From the NCBI RefSeq assembly GCF_030814715.1, contig NZ_JAUSVO010000001.1:1271190-1335189 (forward strand): 64,000 nucleotides of DNA, in the 5' to 3' direction. Both the position numbers and the translations under genes were made by a program. This document shows, in pieces, positions 8,694 to 17,213 of this stretch. The stretch comes from Kaistia dalseonensis. GTDB taxonomy: Bacteria; Pseudomonadota; Alphaproteobacteria; Rhizobiales; Kaistiaceae. Position 1 is the first letter of the stretch. Every line of letters begins with the position of its first letter. The notes under the pieces are model-generated. The model saw nothing but the letters and a program-made list of their open reading frames with translations. It was not told where the DNA came from and ran no database searches.

Positions 8694-9812
8694 ATGAGCG
8701 TCGATAGAGTATTCTTGCGTGTCGCCATCGCGGCGATGTTTCTGGGCATGGGCGGCGGTCTGGCCGAGGCTGCGTCGGCGGTCTGCAACAGCCTGGAATC
8801 ACGCCTTTCTTCCCTGCAGCGTGGCCAGAGCGGCGGCGCCGGGCAGGCTGCCGCGCTCGATGGCGCGCTGAACCGCCAGCGCGCGGAGCTCAATGCGGCC
8901 AATGCGCAGGCGCGCAATGCCGGCTGCCGCGGCTTCCTGATCTTCAAGTCCAAGGCCGGCCCGGAATGCGCTTCGATCAACAAGAACATCGCGCGCATGG
9001 AAGGCAATCTGGCCAAGCTGCAGGGCCAGCGCGGTCGTGTGAACTACGATCCGGCGAGCAGCAACCGCCAGCGGTCGGAGTTGCTGCAGCAGCTCGGCGC
9101 CAATAATTGCGGTCCGCAATATGCGGCCTATGCCAACAGCCGCCCGCGCAATCTGCTCGACATGATCTTCAACCCGAATGGCAACGTCTACGCGCCGCAA
9201 GCGCCGCAGGGCGAGGTGGCTCGCATCGACCAGGGTGGCCTGACAGAACCCGGCGACAATACAGGCGGCTATGATCGCGGCTTCGGCGGCGGCAAGTATC
9301 GTACGCTCTGCGTGCGCACCTGCGACGGCTATTATTTCCCGATCAGCTTCTCGACCACCCGGGCCGGCTTCGCGACCGACGAGCAGATCTGCCGTCAGAT
9401 GTGCCCCGGCACCGACGTTGCGCTCTATGCCCACCGTAATCCCGGGCAGGACAGCCGCCAGGCGCTCTCGACCACCGACACGACACCCTATAGCGAACTG
9501 CCAACCGCCTTCGCCTATCGCACCAGCTTCAATCCGATCTGCACCTGCGGCAAGCCTCAGGCGCTCGACAGCGTCGCGGGCGGCTATTCTCCGGCGGCGA
9601 TCGGACCCTTCGCGTCCAATCTCGCGCCCGTTCCCGTCTCCGCGCCTTCGCTCGGCGAAGATCCGGAAACACTCGCCAACCGCGCCGGCAATCTGAGCCC
9701 TGTCGATATCGGCAAGCCGAACGTGGCGACGCCGGTCGCCGGCCTTACTCCGCTGCCGCCGCGGAGCGGAGCCGCTCGCCGAGTCGGTCCATCGTATTTC
9801 TACGCCCAATGA
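8694..9812 (+). CDS. Secreted DUF2865-domain protein
   Basis: The 372-residue protein has a signal peptide (cleavage near AEA at 24-26), a helical region rich in Gln/Ala/Arg (35-135) that may form a coiled coil, and a cysteine-rich DUF2865 core around 200-285 ([19 protein letters not shown], then [17 protein letters not shown] and PICTCGKPQ). DUF2865 proteins are found in Hyphomicrobiales, and I know of no established function. The C-terminal tail is low-complexity and proline-rich. The gene is convergent with gltX, and the two coding sequences overlap by 68 bp at their 3' ends. Start ATG at 8694 lacks a strong ribosome site but begins the signal peptide. Confidence 0.85.
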   Translation: MSVDRVFLRVAIAAMFLGMGGGLAEAASAVCNSLESRLSSLQRGQSGGAGQAAALDGALNRQRAELNAANAQARNAGCRGFLIFKSKAGPECASINKNIARMEGNLAKLQGQRGRVNYDPASSNRQRSELLQQLGANNCGPQYAAYANSRPRNLLDMIFNPNGNVYAPQAPQGEVARIDQGGLTEPGDNTGGYDRGFGGGKYRTLCVRTCDGYYFPISFSTTRAGFATDEQICRQMCPGTDVALYAHRNPGQDSRQALSTTDTTPYSELPTAFAYRTSFNPICTCGKPQALDSVAGGYSPAAIGPFASNLAPVPVSAPSLGEDPETLANRAGNLSPVDIGKPNVATPVAGLTPLPPRSGAARRVGPSYFYAQ

Positions 9813-11145
9813 GCGGCAGCAGCGCGGCGAGCTCCGGCCCGTGATCGAGGCCCGTTAGCGCCAGCCTCAGCGGCATGAACAGCGCCCTGCCCTTGCGACC
9901 GGTCGCCGCCTTGATCGCGTCGGTCCAGCGCTTCCACGTCTCGCCGTCGAACGGCTCCTCGGGCAGCAGTTCGATCGCGGCCGCGAGGAGCGGCGCGTCG
10001 CCAGCGTCCGCCGGCGCCATCTCGACGAGCGGCCCGGTCACAACCTGCCACCAGCCGCGCGCGTCGGCGAGCTTCACGATGTTGGCGCGCGCAATATTCC
10101 AGAACGCTTCACCGCCGCCGACACCCATTGCTCCCAAACGGTCGGCCACCGCGGCAAATCCCGTTGCGTGCAACAGCTTGGCGTTGAGCCCGTCCAGATC
10201 CGCCGGGTCGAAACGGGCCGGGGACTTCGAGACCATGGAGAGATCGACCGTCTCGGCCAGCGTTACGAGATCCGGCACGGCCTCGACAGGCGCGGACGTG
10301 CCGATCAGCACGGCGAGCGAGGCAACTGCCATCGGCTCATAGCCCGCCTCGGCGAGCGAGCCGAGCGACAAGGCGCCCGTACGCTTCGAAAGCCCCTCTC
10401 CGCTCGCCGTGGTCAAGGTGTTGTGGTGGCCGAAGACGGGCACGAAATCCGAAAGCGCCTGGAAGATCTGGATCTGGACGCCGGTATTGGTGACATGATC
10501 ATCGCCGCGGATGACATGCGTCACGCCCATGTCGACATCGTCGACGACCGAAGGCAGCGTGTAGAGGTAGGAGCCGTCCTCGCGGACCAGCACCGGATCG
10601 GAGAGCGAGCCGATATCGACGCTCTCATGGCCGCGCACCAGATCGTCCCAGGTCACATGGCCGGCCGTCTCGTCGAGCTTGAAGCGCCAATGCGGCTTGC
10701 GTCCTTCAGCCTCCAGCGCCGCCTTCTCGGCATCGCTGAGCCGCAGGCCGGCGCGGTCATAGATCGGCGGCAGCCCGCGCGCCATCTGGCGCTTGCGACG
10801 GCGGTCGAGCTCGTCCGCCGTCTCGTAGCAGGCATAGAGCCGGCCAGCCTGCTTAAGCCGGAGCACGGCCGCATCATAGGCAGCGGTCCGCAGCGACTGG
10901 CGCTCGAAGCGATGCGGCTTGATGCCGAGCCAGTCTATGTCGCGCAGGATCGCGTCGGCATAGTCCTCCCGCGAGCGCTCGCGATCGGTATCGTCGAGCC
11001 GCAGGATGAAGCTGCCGCCATGGCGGAGTGCGAACAGCCAGTTGAACAGGGCCGGACGCGCATTGCCGATATGGAGATAGCCGGTCGGCGACGGGGCGAA
11101 ACGGACGGTGACGGATGAGTGGGGCGTGGCGGCTGAATGGGACAT
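9745..11145 (-). CDS. gltX: Glutamyl-tRNA synthetase
   Basis: This 466-residue class I synthetase carries the HIGN motif (25-28, in [20 protein letters not shown]) and the KMSKS-equivalent LSKR (252-255, in GEGLSKRTG), with the helical anticodon-binding C-terminus. It charges tRNA(Glu), and possibly tRNA(Gln) given the presence of gatB. Alphaproteobacteria often carry two gltX genes. This copy, with LSKR in place of KMSKR, may be the second type, but that needs a comparison. ATG at 11145 ([11 protein letters not shown]) is chosen over an upstream start that adds 12 unlikely residues. The 3' end overlaps the DUF2865 gene on the other strand. Confidence 0.95.
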   Translation of the reverse strand: MSHSAATPHSSVTVRFAPSPTGYLHIGNARPALFNWLFALRHGGSFILRLDDTDRERSREDYADAILRDIDWLGIKPHRFERQSLRTAAYDAAVLRLKQAGRLYACYETADELDRRRKRQMARGLPPIYDRAGLRLSDAEKAALEAEGRKPHWRFKLDETAGHVTWDDLVRGHESVDIGSLSDPVLVREDGSYLYTLPSVVDDVDMGVTHVIRGDDHVTNTGVQIQIFQALSDFVPVFGHHNTLTTASGEGLSKRTGALSLGSLAEAGYEPMAVASLAVLIGTSAPVEAVPDLVTLAETVDLSMVSKSPARFDPADLDGLNAKLLHATGFAAVADRLGAMGVGGGEAFWNIARANIVKLADARGWWQVVTGPLVEMAPADAGDAPLLAAAIELLPEEPFDGETWKRWTDAIKAATGRKGRALFMPLRLALTGLDHGPELAALLPLIGRRNTMDRLGERLRSAAAAE

Positions 11146-11187
11146 GGCGAGCGGTTTAGCGCGCGGCCACCAGCCACGCAATCAAGC

Positions 11188-12276
11188 CTAGCGCACGATC
11201 GTGATCTTCTCGGCGGCGCGCGTGATGCCGGTGTAGAGCCAGCGGTCACGATGCTCGCGAAAAGCGTAGCTCTCGTCGAAAAGGACGAGGTCATCCCATT
11301 GCGAACCCTGCGACTTGTGCACGGTCAGCGCATAGCCATAGTCGAACTCGTCCGAATTGCGCCGCTGCGGATAGGAAAGATCCTCGCCGCCATTTTCGAA
11401 GAAGTTCGGATGGACGGCGACCTTGACGGTCTTGCCGCCCTCCTCGGGCCCGACACTCAGGCGCAACAGGCTCTTGCGCGGCGCGCCGAGCGCCGAGACC
11501 ACCCAGGTTCCGCCATTGAGCAGGCCCTTCTGCTTGTCGTTCCTGAGGCAGACGAGCTTGTCGCCGACAGCCGGCATTGGGCTGAGCAGTCCCTTCAGTT
11601 CGCGAATGCGCTGGTTGTAGAGCCTGCGGGTCTTGTTGGTGCCGACGAGGACCTGATCGGCGGAGAGGATCTGCGCGGCGTCGATCTCCTTCCGCGAGAT
11701 CACACGGCTTTCGCCATGCTCGCCATAGTCGATCGTCTCGCCGGCGCGGACCTGCATGGAGAGGCGGATGATCGGATTGTCCTGCGCCTGGCGGTGAACT
11801 TCGGTCAGCATGTGGTCGGGCGGCGCCTCGGTGAAGAAGCCCCCGCCCTTGACTGGCGGAAGCTGCGCTGGATCGCCGAGCACCAGCACGGGCGTGCCGA
11901 AGGAAAGCAGATCGCGGCCAAGGTCTTCATCCACCATCGAGCATTCGTCGATGATGATCAGTTCCGCTTTCGATGCCGCACTCTCATGGTTGATGGCAAA
12001 GACCGGCTGCTCGTCATCCTCACCGGCGCGCGGCCGATAGATGAGGCTGTGGATCGTGCCCGCCCCCTCACAGCCCTTGGAACGCAGGACATGCGCCGCC
12101 TTGCCGGTGAAGGCCGCAAAGGCCACGGTGCCGTCAATATCCGCCGCTATATGCTTGGCGAGCGTCGTCTTGCCGGTGCCGGCATAGCCGAACAGGCGAA
12201 AGACCGGCGAATCGCCGCGTCGCAGCCACGACGCTACGGCACTCAAGGCGTCTTCCTGTTGGGGCGACCAGCGCAT
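11188..12276 (-). CDS. RecD-like/Dda-type ATP-dependent DNA helicase
   Basis: The 362-residue superfamily 1B helicase has Walker A GYAGTGKTT (30-38), motif Ia AFTGKAAHVLRSKG, Walker B IIIDECSMVDE (Asp110-Glu111), motif III GDPAQLPPV, and a C-terminal UvrD/RecD domain with YALTVHKSQGSQW and YTGITRAAEKI. It is far shorter than RecD or TraI and resembles the compact phage Dda and small bacterial RecD-like helicases, which move 5' to 3' on single-stranded DNA. ATG at 12276 follows a clear AGGAG. It lies 42 bp upstream of gltX on the same strand. A repair or replication-restart role is inferred. Confidence 0.92.
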   Translation of the reverse strand: MRWSPQQEDALSAVASWLRRGDSPVFRLFGYAGTGKTTLAKHIAADIDGTVAFAAFTGKAAHVLRSKGCEGAGTIHSLIYRPRAGEDDEQPVFAINHESAASKAELIIIDECSMVDEDLGRDLLSFGTPVLVLGDPAQLPPVKGGGFFTEAPPDHMLTEVHRQAQDNPIIRLSMQVRAGETIDYGEHGESRVISRKEIDAAQILSADQVLVGTNKTRRLYNQRIRELKGLLSPMPAVGDKLVCLRNDKQKGLLNGGTWVVSALGAPRKSLLRLSVGPEEGGKTVKVAVHPNFFENGGEDLSYPQRRNSDEFDYGYALTVHKSQGSQWDDLVLFDESYAFREHRDRWLYTGITRAAEKITIVR

Positions 12277-12667
12277 GGGTTCTCCTGACGAGTGATCCGC
12301 TCCTGATAGCCGATTCACGGCATGTGGCAGAAGCCCGACGGCAGTGATCTCGTGACATTTGAGCAACAGTCACGATGCTTGAATGCAACATGAGCCAAAA
12401 AGTCTTTGCGTGCCTTGGTTTCGGCCAATCTCGGCCGCAGAGAGACATGATCGAAGAATGAGACGTTTGCAGCCTCGATGATTGATCTGTCCTGTGGCGG
12501 AATTGTCATTGCGGCGACGGTGGAAAGCAATCAGTAAGGATGCATGTCATTTATTGGAGCAAGCGCCGTGGCGACCCGGCGAATCAGTTGGCCTTCTGGG
12601 CCGACTCGCTGGTGATGTCATTGTATTCTCTCAATTCTTCCCCACTTCGTGCTGAAAGGGACAGGCT
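12277..12667. other. 391-bp intergenic region between divergent genes
   Basis: This gap separates the helicase (minus) from the L,D-transpeptidase (plus) and should hold both promoters. It is somewhat less GC-rich than its surroundings. I see short frames but none with a good start and family resemblance, and no strong hairpin. No promoter can be placed with confidence. Confidence 0.4.
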
Positions 12668-13477
12668 TTGAACGAACCGAAGCCTCTGAAGACGACTGGC
12701 AAGCTCAGCCGTCGTGCATTTGTGATCGGCATGCCTGCCCTGCTCGCTGCCTGCCAGACCTCCCAGACCACCGCGCCCGGCATCGCCGCGGCCAGCCAAC
12801 CCGCATTCATCGATCAGGGCTTTGCCCAGATGTATGCCGCCATCGATACGGAGCCCTTCCCGGTTCCCGCGGTCGACGTCTCCAAGATGGATCCGCAGTT
12901 CCTGCGTCAGGTGGTGTCGATACCGGCTGGAATGCAAGCCGAGCCCGGCACAATCGTCATCGATCCGCCGAACCATTTCCTCTATCTCGTCTTCGAGAAC
13001 GGGACCGCCATCCGCTACGGCGTCGGCGTCGGCCGCCAGGGCTTTGCATGGTCGGGTGACGCCTCGATCCAGGCGAAGCGTGAATGGCCGAAATGGCATC
13101 CGCCCAAGGAAATGATGGCCCGCGACCCGGAAGCGGCGAAGTGGCCCGACGGCATGCCCGGTGGCCCCGGCAACCCGCTTGGCGCCCGCGCCATGTATCT
13201 CTACCAGGGCAAGGTCGACACGCTCTATCGCATCCATGGCACGACGCAGCCCTGGTCGATCGGCAAGTCGCTCTCCTCGGGTTGTATCCGCCTGATCAAC
13301 CAGGACATCATCGACCTCTACAGCCGCGTTCCGATCGGCACACGGGTGACAGTGCTCGGCAATGTCGAGCCGGATCCGGTCGCCGTCTATCAGAGCCATG
13401 GCGGCGCGGTCCCGGACCCCGTCGTGCCGCGCACATCGTCCAATACGACGATGCCGTCCGGTGGCGCCAACGGCTGA
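12668..13477 (+). CDS. L,D-transpeptidase (YkuD domain) with Tat-type lipoprotein signal
   Basis: The 269-residue protein starts at TTG 12668, preceded by AAAGGGA at suitable spacing. The N-terminus has a twin-arginine motif (SRRAFV, 14-19) followed by a hydrophobic stretch ending in a lipobox LLAAC (Cys29), so it is probably a folded, lipid-anchored periplasmic protein. The catalytic YkuD domain carries His190 in RIHGTT and Cys206 in SSGCIRL. Such enzymes make 3-3 peptidoglycan cross-links or attach outer-membrane proteins to peptidoglycan. A strong terminator follows, so the gene is monocistronic. Confidence 0.92.
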   Translation: MNEPKPLKTTGKLSRRAFVIGMPALLAACQTSQTTAPGIAAASQPAFIDQGFAQMYAAIDTEPFPVPAVDVSKMDPQFLRQVVSIPAGMQAEPGTIVIDPPNHFLYLVFENGTAIRYGVGVGRQGFAWSGDASIQAKREWPKWHPPKEMMARDPEAAKWPDGMPGGPGNPLGARAMYLYQGKVDTLYRIHGTTQPWSIGKSLSSGCIRLINQDIIDLYSRVPIGTRVTVLGNVEPDPVAVYQSHGGAVPDPVVPRTSSNTTMPSGGANG

Positions 13478-13503
13478 TCGCCGCGCCCATCCAACGATTG
13501 ATC

Positions 13504-13533
13504 AAGGCCCTCTTCGGAGGGCCTTTTTCTTTT
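13504..13533 (+). terminator. Rho-independent terminator after the L,D-transpeptidase gene
   Basis: A perfect 9-bp stem (aaggccctc 13504-13512, gagggcctt 13517-13525) with a TTCG tetraloop is followed by tttctttt. This is a textbook intrinsic terminator 27 nt after the stop codon. Confidence 0.93.
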
Positions 13534-13646
13534 CGGGTATCCCTGCCTGGAAAAGACGCGGCGCAGCCGGGATTTGCGGTTGAACAGTCGGGGCGTTGCC
13601 TCCACTTTCGAGGGGCCCTCGATCCACCCGAACCGAAAGCTGATAC

Positions 13647-15590
13647 GTGCCGCACTACACGCCGCTCATCGCGACGATCGTCATTGGTCTCGTTCTCGCC
13701 TTCATCCTGGGGCTCATCGCCCACAGGTTGCGCATTTCTCCGCTGGTTGGATATCTCCTCGCCGGCGTGCTGGCCGGACCGTTCACGCCGGGATTCGTCG
13801 CAGACCAGAACCTCGCCAATGAACTCGCCGAGATCGGCGTCATCCTGCTGATGTTCGGCGTCGGATTGCACTTTTCGCTCAAGGACCTGATGTCCGTCAA
13901 AGCGATCGCGGTGCCCGGCGCCATCGTGCAGATCGCGGTGGCCACGCTGCTCGGCGTCGGCCTCGGCTGGGCGGTAGGATGGTCCATCGCCGGCAGTGTC
14001 GTCTTCGGCCTGGCGCTGTCGGTCGCCAGTACCGTGGTGCTGCTCCGCTCGCTGCAGGAACGGCGGCTGATCGACACGGATCGCGGCCGGATCGCCGTCG
14101 GGTGGCTCATCGTCGAAGACCTCGCCATGGTGCTGGCACTGGTGCTGCTGCCGGCGCTGGCCGAGATCCTGACCGGCGGACAGGCCTCCGGCGCCGGCCT
14201 CGCCGCACGCAGCGGCTATGGTCTGATTGGCATTCTGGCCATCACGATCGGCAAGGTCGTGGCCTTCGTCGCGCTGATGCTGATCGTCGGACGGCGGGTC
14301 ATCCCCTGGCTCCTGCACTATGTCGCCCATACCGGCTCACGCGAATTGTTCCGCCTGGCGGTGCTGGCCATAGCGCTTGGTGTTGCCTTTGGCGCCGCAA
14401 CGTTGTTCGGCGTTTCCTTTGCGCTCGGCGCCTTCTTCGCCGGCATGATCCTGAGCGAATCCCCGCTGTCGCAGCGCGCCACCGAGGAGACGCTGCCGCT
14501 GCGTGACGCCTTCGCAGTGCTGTTCTTCGTTTCGGTCGGCATGCTGTTCGATCCCAGCATCGTGCTGCGCGAACCGCTGCTGCTGGTCGCCACGCTCGCC
14601 ATCATCCTGGTCGGCAAGTCGATCGCGGCGTTCCTGATCGTGCGCGCCTTCGGCTATGCGAAGTCGACGGCGCTGACGATCTCCGCCAGCCTCGCGCAGA
14701 TCGGCGAGTTCTCGTTCATCCTCGCAGCGCTCGGCGTCGATCTCGGCCTGCTGAACCAGACCGGCCGCGATCTGATCCTCGCCGGCGCCATTCTTTCGAT
14801 CCTCCTGAACCCGCTCGCCTTCGCCTTCGCCAAGCTGATCCTGCAGCGGAGCGATGAGAAGAAGAAGGACGCGCCGACGGTGGCGCCGCCCGCCGAGGCG
14901 CCCGCCCCGGCCCCCGCCGCCGAGGCGCCCGTTCACGAGGACGCCCCGGCCCTTGTGCCGACGGCGCTGACCGATCACACGATCGTCGTGGGTTTCGGCC
15001 GCGTCGGACGCATCGTGACGGAGAAGCTCAAGGAGGAAGGCCGCGCCTATCTCGTGATCGAGAATGGCGGCGAGCGCGCCAAGGAGGCCCGCGAGGCCGG
15101 CGCGGAGGTCATCGTCGGCAATGCCGTCGAGGCCGAAGTTCTCGCGGCGGCGAACCCGACTTCGGCACGCCACCTGCTGGTCGCCATTCCGGACGCCTTC
15201 GAGGCGGGCCAGATCGTCTCCAAGGCCCGGGCGATCAACCCGCTGATCGAGATCATTGCGCGCGGCCGCACCGAGGCGGAGGTCGCCCATCTGGTGAGCT
15301 ATGGCGCCAATCTCGCCATTATGGGCGAGCGCGAGATCGCGCTCGGCATGGTCGCCTGCATCAACCAGGTGCCGGAGGGCGCCCCGACCTCCGCATCAGA
15401 GCCTGGACCCACGACAGAGGCCCAGCCGCCGGCATCGGACGATATCGCGGCTACCGACGTCACCAGTGCGGCCGAAGCCCCTGGAGCGGAGACGCCGTCC
15501 GAGATGCCGGAGGCAGCCAGGGAAACCATCGAGGCCGGCGAGCCGGAACCGCTCGGCGGGAGCCCCGAAAAGGGCACCGAGCCGGCCTGA
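13647..15590 (+). CDS. Kef-type cation/proton antiporter (CPA2, YbaL-like) with TrkA-N domain
   Basis: The 647-residue protein has about 12 hydrophobic segments in residues 1-395 of the CPA2 type (SPLVGYLLAGVLAGP, LLMFGVGLHFSLKDL, GWLIVEDLAMVLAL), a linker rich in Ala/Pro/Glu, and an NAD-binding TrkA-N (RCK) domain from about 440 (IVVGFGRVGRIV) to 560. The last 80 residues are acidic, low-complexity and probably disordered. Relatives exchange K+ or Na+ for H+ and are gated by nucleotide or glutathione adducts. The start is GTG 13647 with a weak ribosome site. It ends 29 nt from the convergent dioxygenase gene. Confidence 0.93.
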   Translation: MPHYTPLIATIVIGLVLAFILGLIAHRLRISPLVGYLLAGVLAGPFTPGFVADQNLANELAEIGVILLMFGVGLHFSLKDLMSVKAIAVPGAIVQIAVATLLGVGLGWAVGWSIAGSVVFGLALSVASTVVLLRSLQERRLIDTDRGRIAVGWLIVEDLAMVLALVLLPALAEILTGGQASGAGLAARSGYGLIGILAITIGKVVAFVALMLIVGRRVIPWLLHYVAHTGSRELFRLAVLAIALGVAFGAATLFGVSFALGAFFAGMILSESPLSQRATEETLPLRDAFAVLFFVSVGMLFDPSIVLREPLLLVATLAIILVGKSIAAFLIVRAFGYAKSTALTISASLAQIGEFSFILAALGVDLGLLNQTGRDLILAGAILSILLNPLAFAFAKLILQRSDEKKKDAPTVAPPAEAPAPAPAAEAPVHEDAPALVPTALTDHTIVVGFGRVGRIVTEKLKEEGRAYLVIENGGERAKEAREAGAEVIVGNAVEAEVLAAANPTSARHLLVAIPDAFEAGQIVSKARAINPLIEIIARGRTEAEVAHLVSYGANLAIMGEREIALGMVACINQVPEGAPTSASEPGPTTEAQPPASDDIAATDVTSAAEAPGAETPSEMPEAARETIEAGEPEPLGGSPEKGTEPA

Positions 15591-15619
15591 CAGGTCCGCT
15601 CGGCCCAAAGCGGCTTCGA

Positions 15620-16414
15620 TCAGTCGAAGCGGTACATATCCATGGAAAGCGCGCCATATTCATAGGAATTATGGATGCGCGTTCCCTTGGCGTCCTTGCC
15701 CGCCGCGCCGAGCGCGACGAAGAACGGCAGGAAATGATCGTCTTCCGGATGCGCCATGGCGGCATGCGGCGCGCGGGCGCGGTAATCGATCAGGCTTTCC
15801 GCATCGCCCACTGCGGCGCGGGTGGCGACCCAGTCGGCAAACTCCTTCGCCCAATCGACCACCGGCGCATCGACGTCCGGTCGGCCGGCCGGGTTGCGGA
15901 AGAAGAGCCCCAGATTATGGGTGGCGGCCCCGGTGCCGATGATCATCACACCCTCGGCGCGCAGCGCCTCGAGCGCTCGGCCGAGCGCATAATGATAGGC
16001 GGCATTGCGGTGCGGCTGGATCGAAAGCTGCACCAGCGGCACCTTGGCATCCGGCCAGATCAGCGAGAGCGGCACCCAGGTTCCGTGATCGAAGCCGCGC
16101 TTCGGCGCAACATCGGCCGGCAGGCCGGCCGCCTTCAGCAGATCGTAGACCTCCTGCGCAATGACGGCATCGCCGGGCGCCGGATAGACGATCTCGTAGA
16201 GCGGCTTCGGAAAGCCGCGGAAATCATAGATCATGTCGGGGTGCTGGTCGGCGACCACCGTCGGCTCATCGGTCTCGAAATGGGCCGAGACGACCAGAAC
16301 CGCGCGCGGACGCGGCAGGCTGGCGCCGAGCGTCTGCAGGAAGCGGTGCGCCGACGTGTCGGTGAGCGCGAGCATGGGCGAGCCATGCGAGAGAAACAGG
16401 GTTGGGAGAGACAT
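15620..16414 (-). CDS. Class III extradiol dioxygenase, 4,5-DOPA dioxygenase-like (DODA/YgiD family)
   Basis: The 264-residue protein shows the DODA pattern: LFLSHGSPM with metal-ligand His10, VVSAHFE with His45, RGFDHGTWVPLSLIWP, and GTGAATHNL. Enzymes of this LigB-related family open catechol rings such as L-DOPA using Fe(II) or Zn(II), and bacterial physiological substrates are mostly unknown. ATG at 16414 follows a perfect AGGAGG. The upstream extension of the frame has no support. It is probably a single-gene unit, with the next gene on the same strand being a TetR regulator 121 bp upstream, so TetR control is possible. Confidence 0.9.
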   Translation of the reverse strand: MSLPTLFLSHGSPMLALTDTSAHRFLQTLGASLPRPRAVLVVSAHFETDEPTVVADQHPDMIYDFRGFPKPLYEIVYPAPGDAVIAQEVYDLLKAAGLPADVAPKRGFDHGTWVPLSLIWPDAKVPLVQLSIQPHRNAAYHYALGRALEALRAEGVMIIGTGAATHNLGLFFRNPAGRPDVDAPVVDWAKEFADWVATRAAVGDAESLIDYRARAPHAAMAHPEDDHFLPFFVALGAAGKDAKGTRIHNSYEYGALSMDMYRFD

Positions 16415-16535
16415 GAAAGCCTCCTTGGCTTGCTGCTTCCAGATGTAGTGCAGACTTGCGGTAGCCGTAAGATGCACGATCGAGCACGCAGCGTTCAGCC
16501 ATATTGACCAATCCGGAAGCCGGCCCGGGCGTCGC

Positions 16536-17135
16536 TCAGAGGCTGGCGGCGATCAGCCGATCCGCGACGATCGCGACGGATCGCGCCGGCCCGCCCTCGC
16601 CGAAGAGCTGCCCGGAAACATAGGCGCCCTCGATCAGCAGCAAGAGGCCATCGCCGAGGACCTCCGGTTCGGCGGCGCCCATGGTGCGGGCCATCTCGAC
16701 CAGCCGCCGGCGCAGCTCGCGCTTGTTCCCCTCCGCGACGCGGCGCGCGGGCGTCTCCGGCTCGGGATATTCGACCGCGGCGTTGGTCATGCCGCAGCCG
16801 CGATAGCCGTTCAGCGTCGCGCGCAGGGCGAGCGGCTCGAGAAAGGCGCGGATCTGTGCGCGCGGATCGCCTGGATGGAGCGCCACCGCCGCATCGAAGC
16901 GCACCCAGAATTCGGCCTCGTAATCCCGCATATAGGCAGCGGCGAGTTCATCCTTGGAGCCGAAGCTGCGATAGAGCGTCGGCTTGGTGACACCAGCGCG
17001 CGCGACGATCTCGTCCACGCCCACCGCCCGGATGCCCAGACGATAGAACAGGTCTCGCGCCGTCGCCTTGATCCGGTCCGCTGCACGTGGCGACGGCGCA
17101 ACAGCCCCCGCGTCAATCTCCGACTTGCCCGACAT
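16536..17135 (-). CDS. TetR/AcrR-family transcriptional regulator
   Basis: The 199-residue protein has a TetR helix-turn-helix near residues 20-65 (AADRIKATARDLFYRLGIRAVGVDEIVARAGVTKPTLYRSFGSKDEL in overlapping parts) and a helical ligand domain. The frame extends to 17183, but those codons overlap the inverted repeat at 17165-17178. ATG 17135 (MSGKSEID), with GGAAGG just upstream, is a better start. It is divergent from the MFS gene at 17214, the classic arrangement of a local repressor and its transporter. It may also act on the dioxygenase gene downstream. Confidence 0.88.
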   Translation of the reverse strand: MSGKSEIDAGAVAPSPRAADRIKATARDLFYRLGIRAVGVDEIVARAGVTKPTLYRSFGSKDELAAAYMRDYEAEFWVRFDAAVALHPGDPRAQIRAFLEPLALRATLNGYRGCGMTNAAVEYPEPETPARRVAEGNKRELRRRLVEMARTMGAAEPEVLGDGLLLLIEGAYVSGQLFGEGGPARSVAIVADRLIAASL

Positions 17136-17164
17136 GGCCTTCCGAAATCCATCTTGACGATGTA

Positions 17165-17178
17165 ACAGACCGGTACGT
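17165..17178. promoter_or_regulatory. Candidate TetR operator in the divergent tetR/MFS promoter
   Basis: An imperfect palindrome centred on ACCGGT (acagaccggtacgt, arms matching at 10 of 14 positions) lies in the 78-bp gap between the divergent tetR and MFS starts. ACCGGT-centred palindromes are common TetR-family operators, so autoregulation plus control of the transporter is likely. Confidence 0.5.
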
Positions 17179-17213
17179 ATCATAGCGCATCATCAAATGG
17201 AACGGTCTTCGCC

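Noticed and set aside
13308..14330. A 340-codon minus-strand frame opposite the Kef antiporter
   Set aside because: Very acidic and Gln/Arg-rich composition typical of antisense translation of a GC-rich membrane-protein gene. It also crosses a strong terminator and the end of the L,D-transpeptidase gene.
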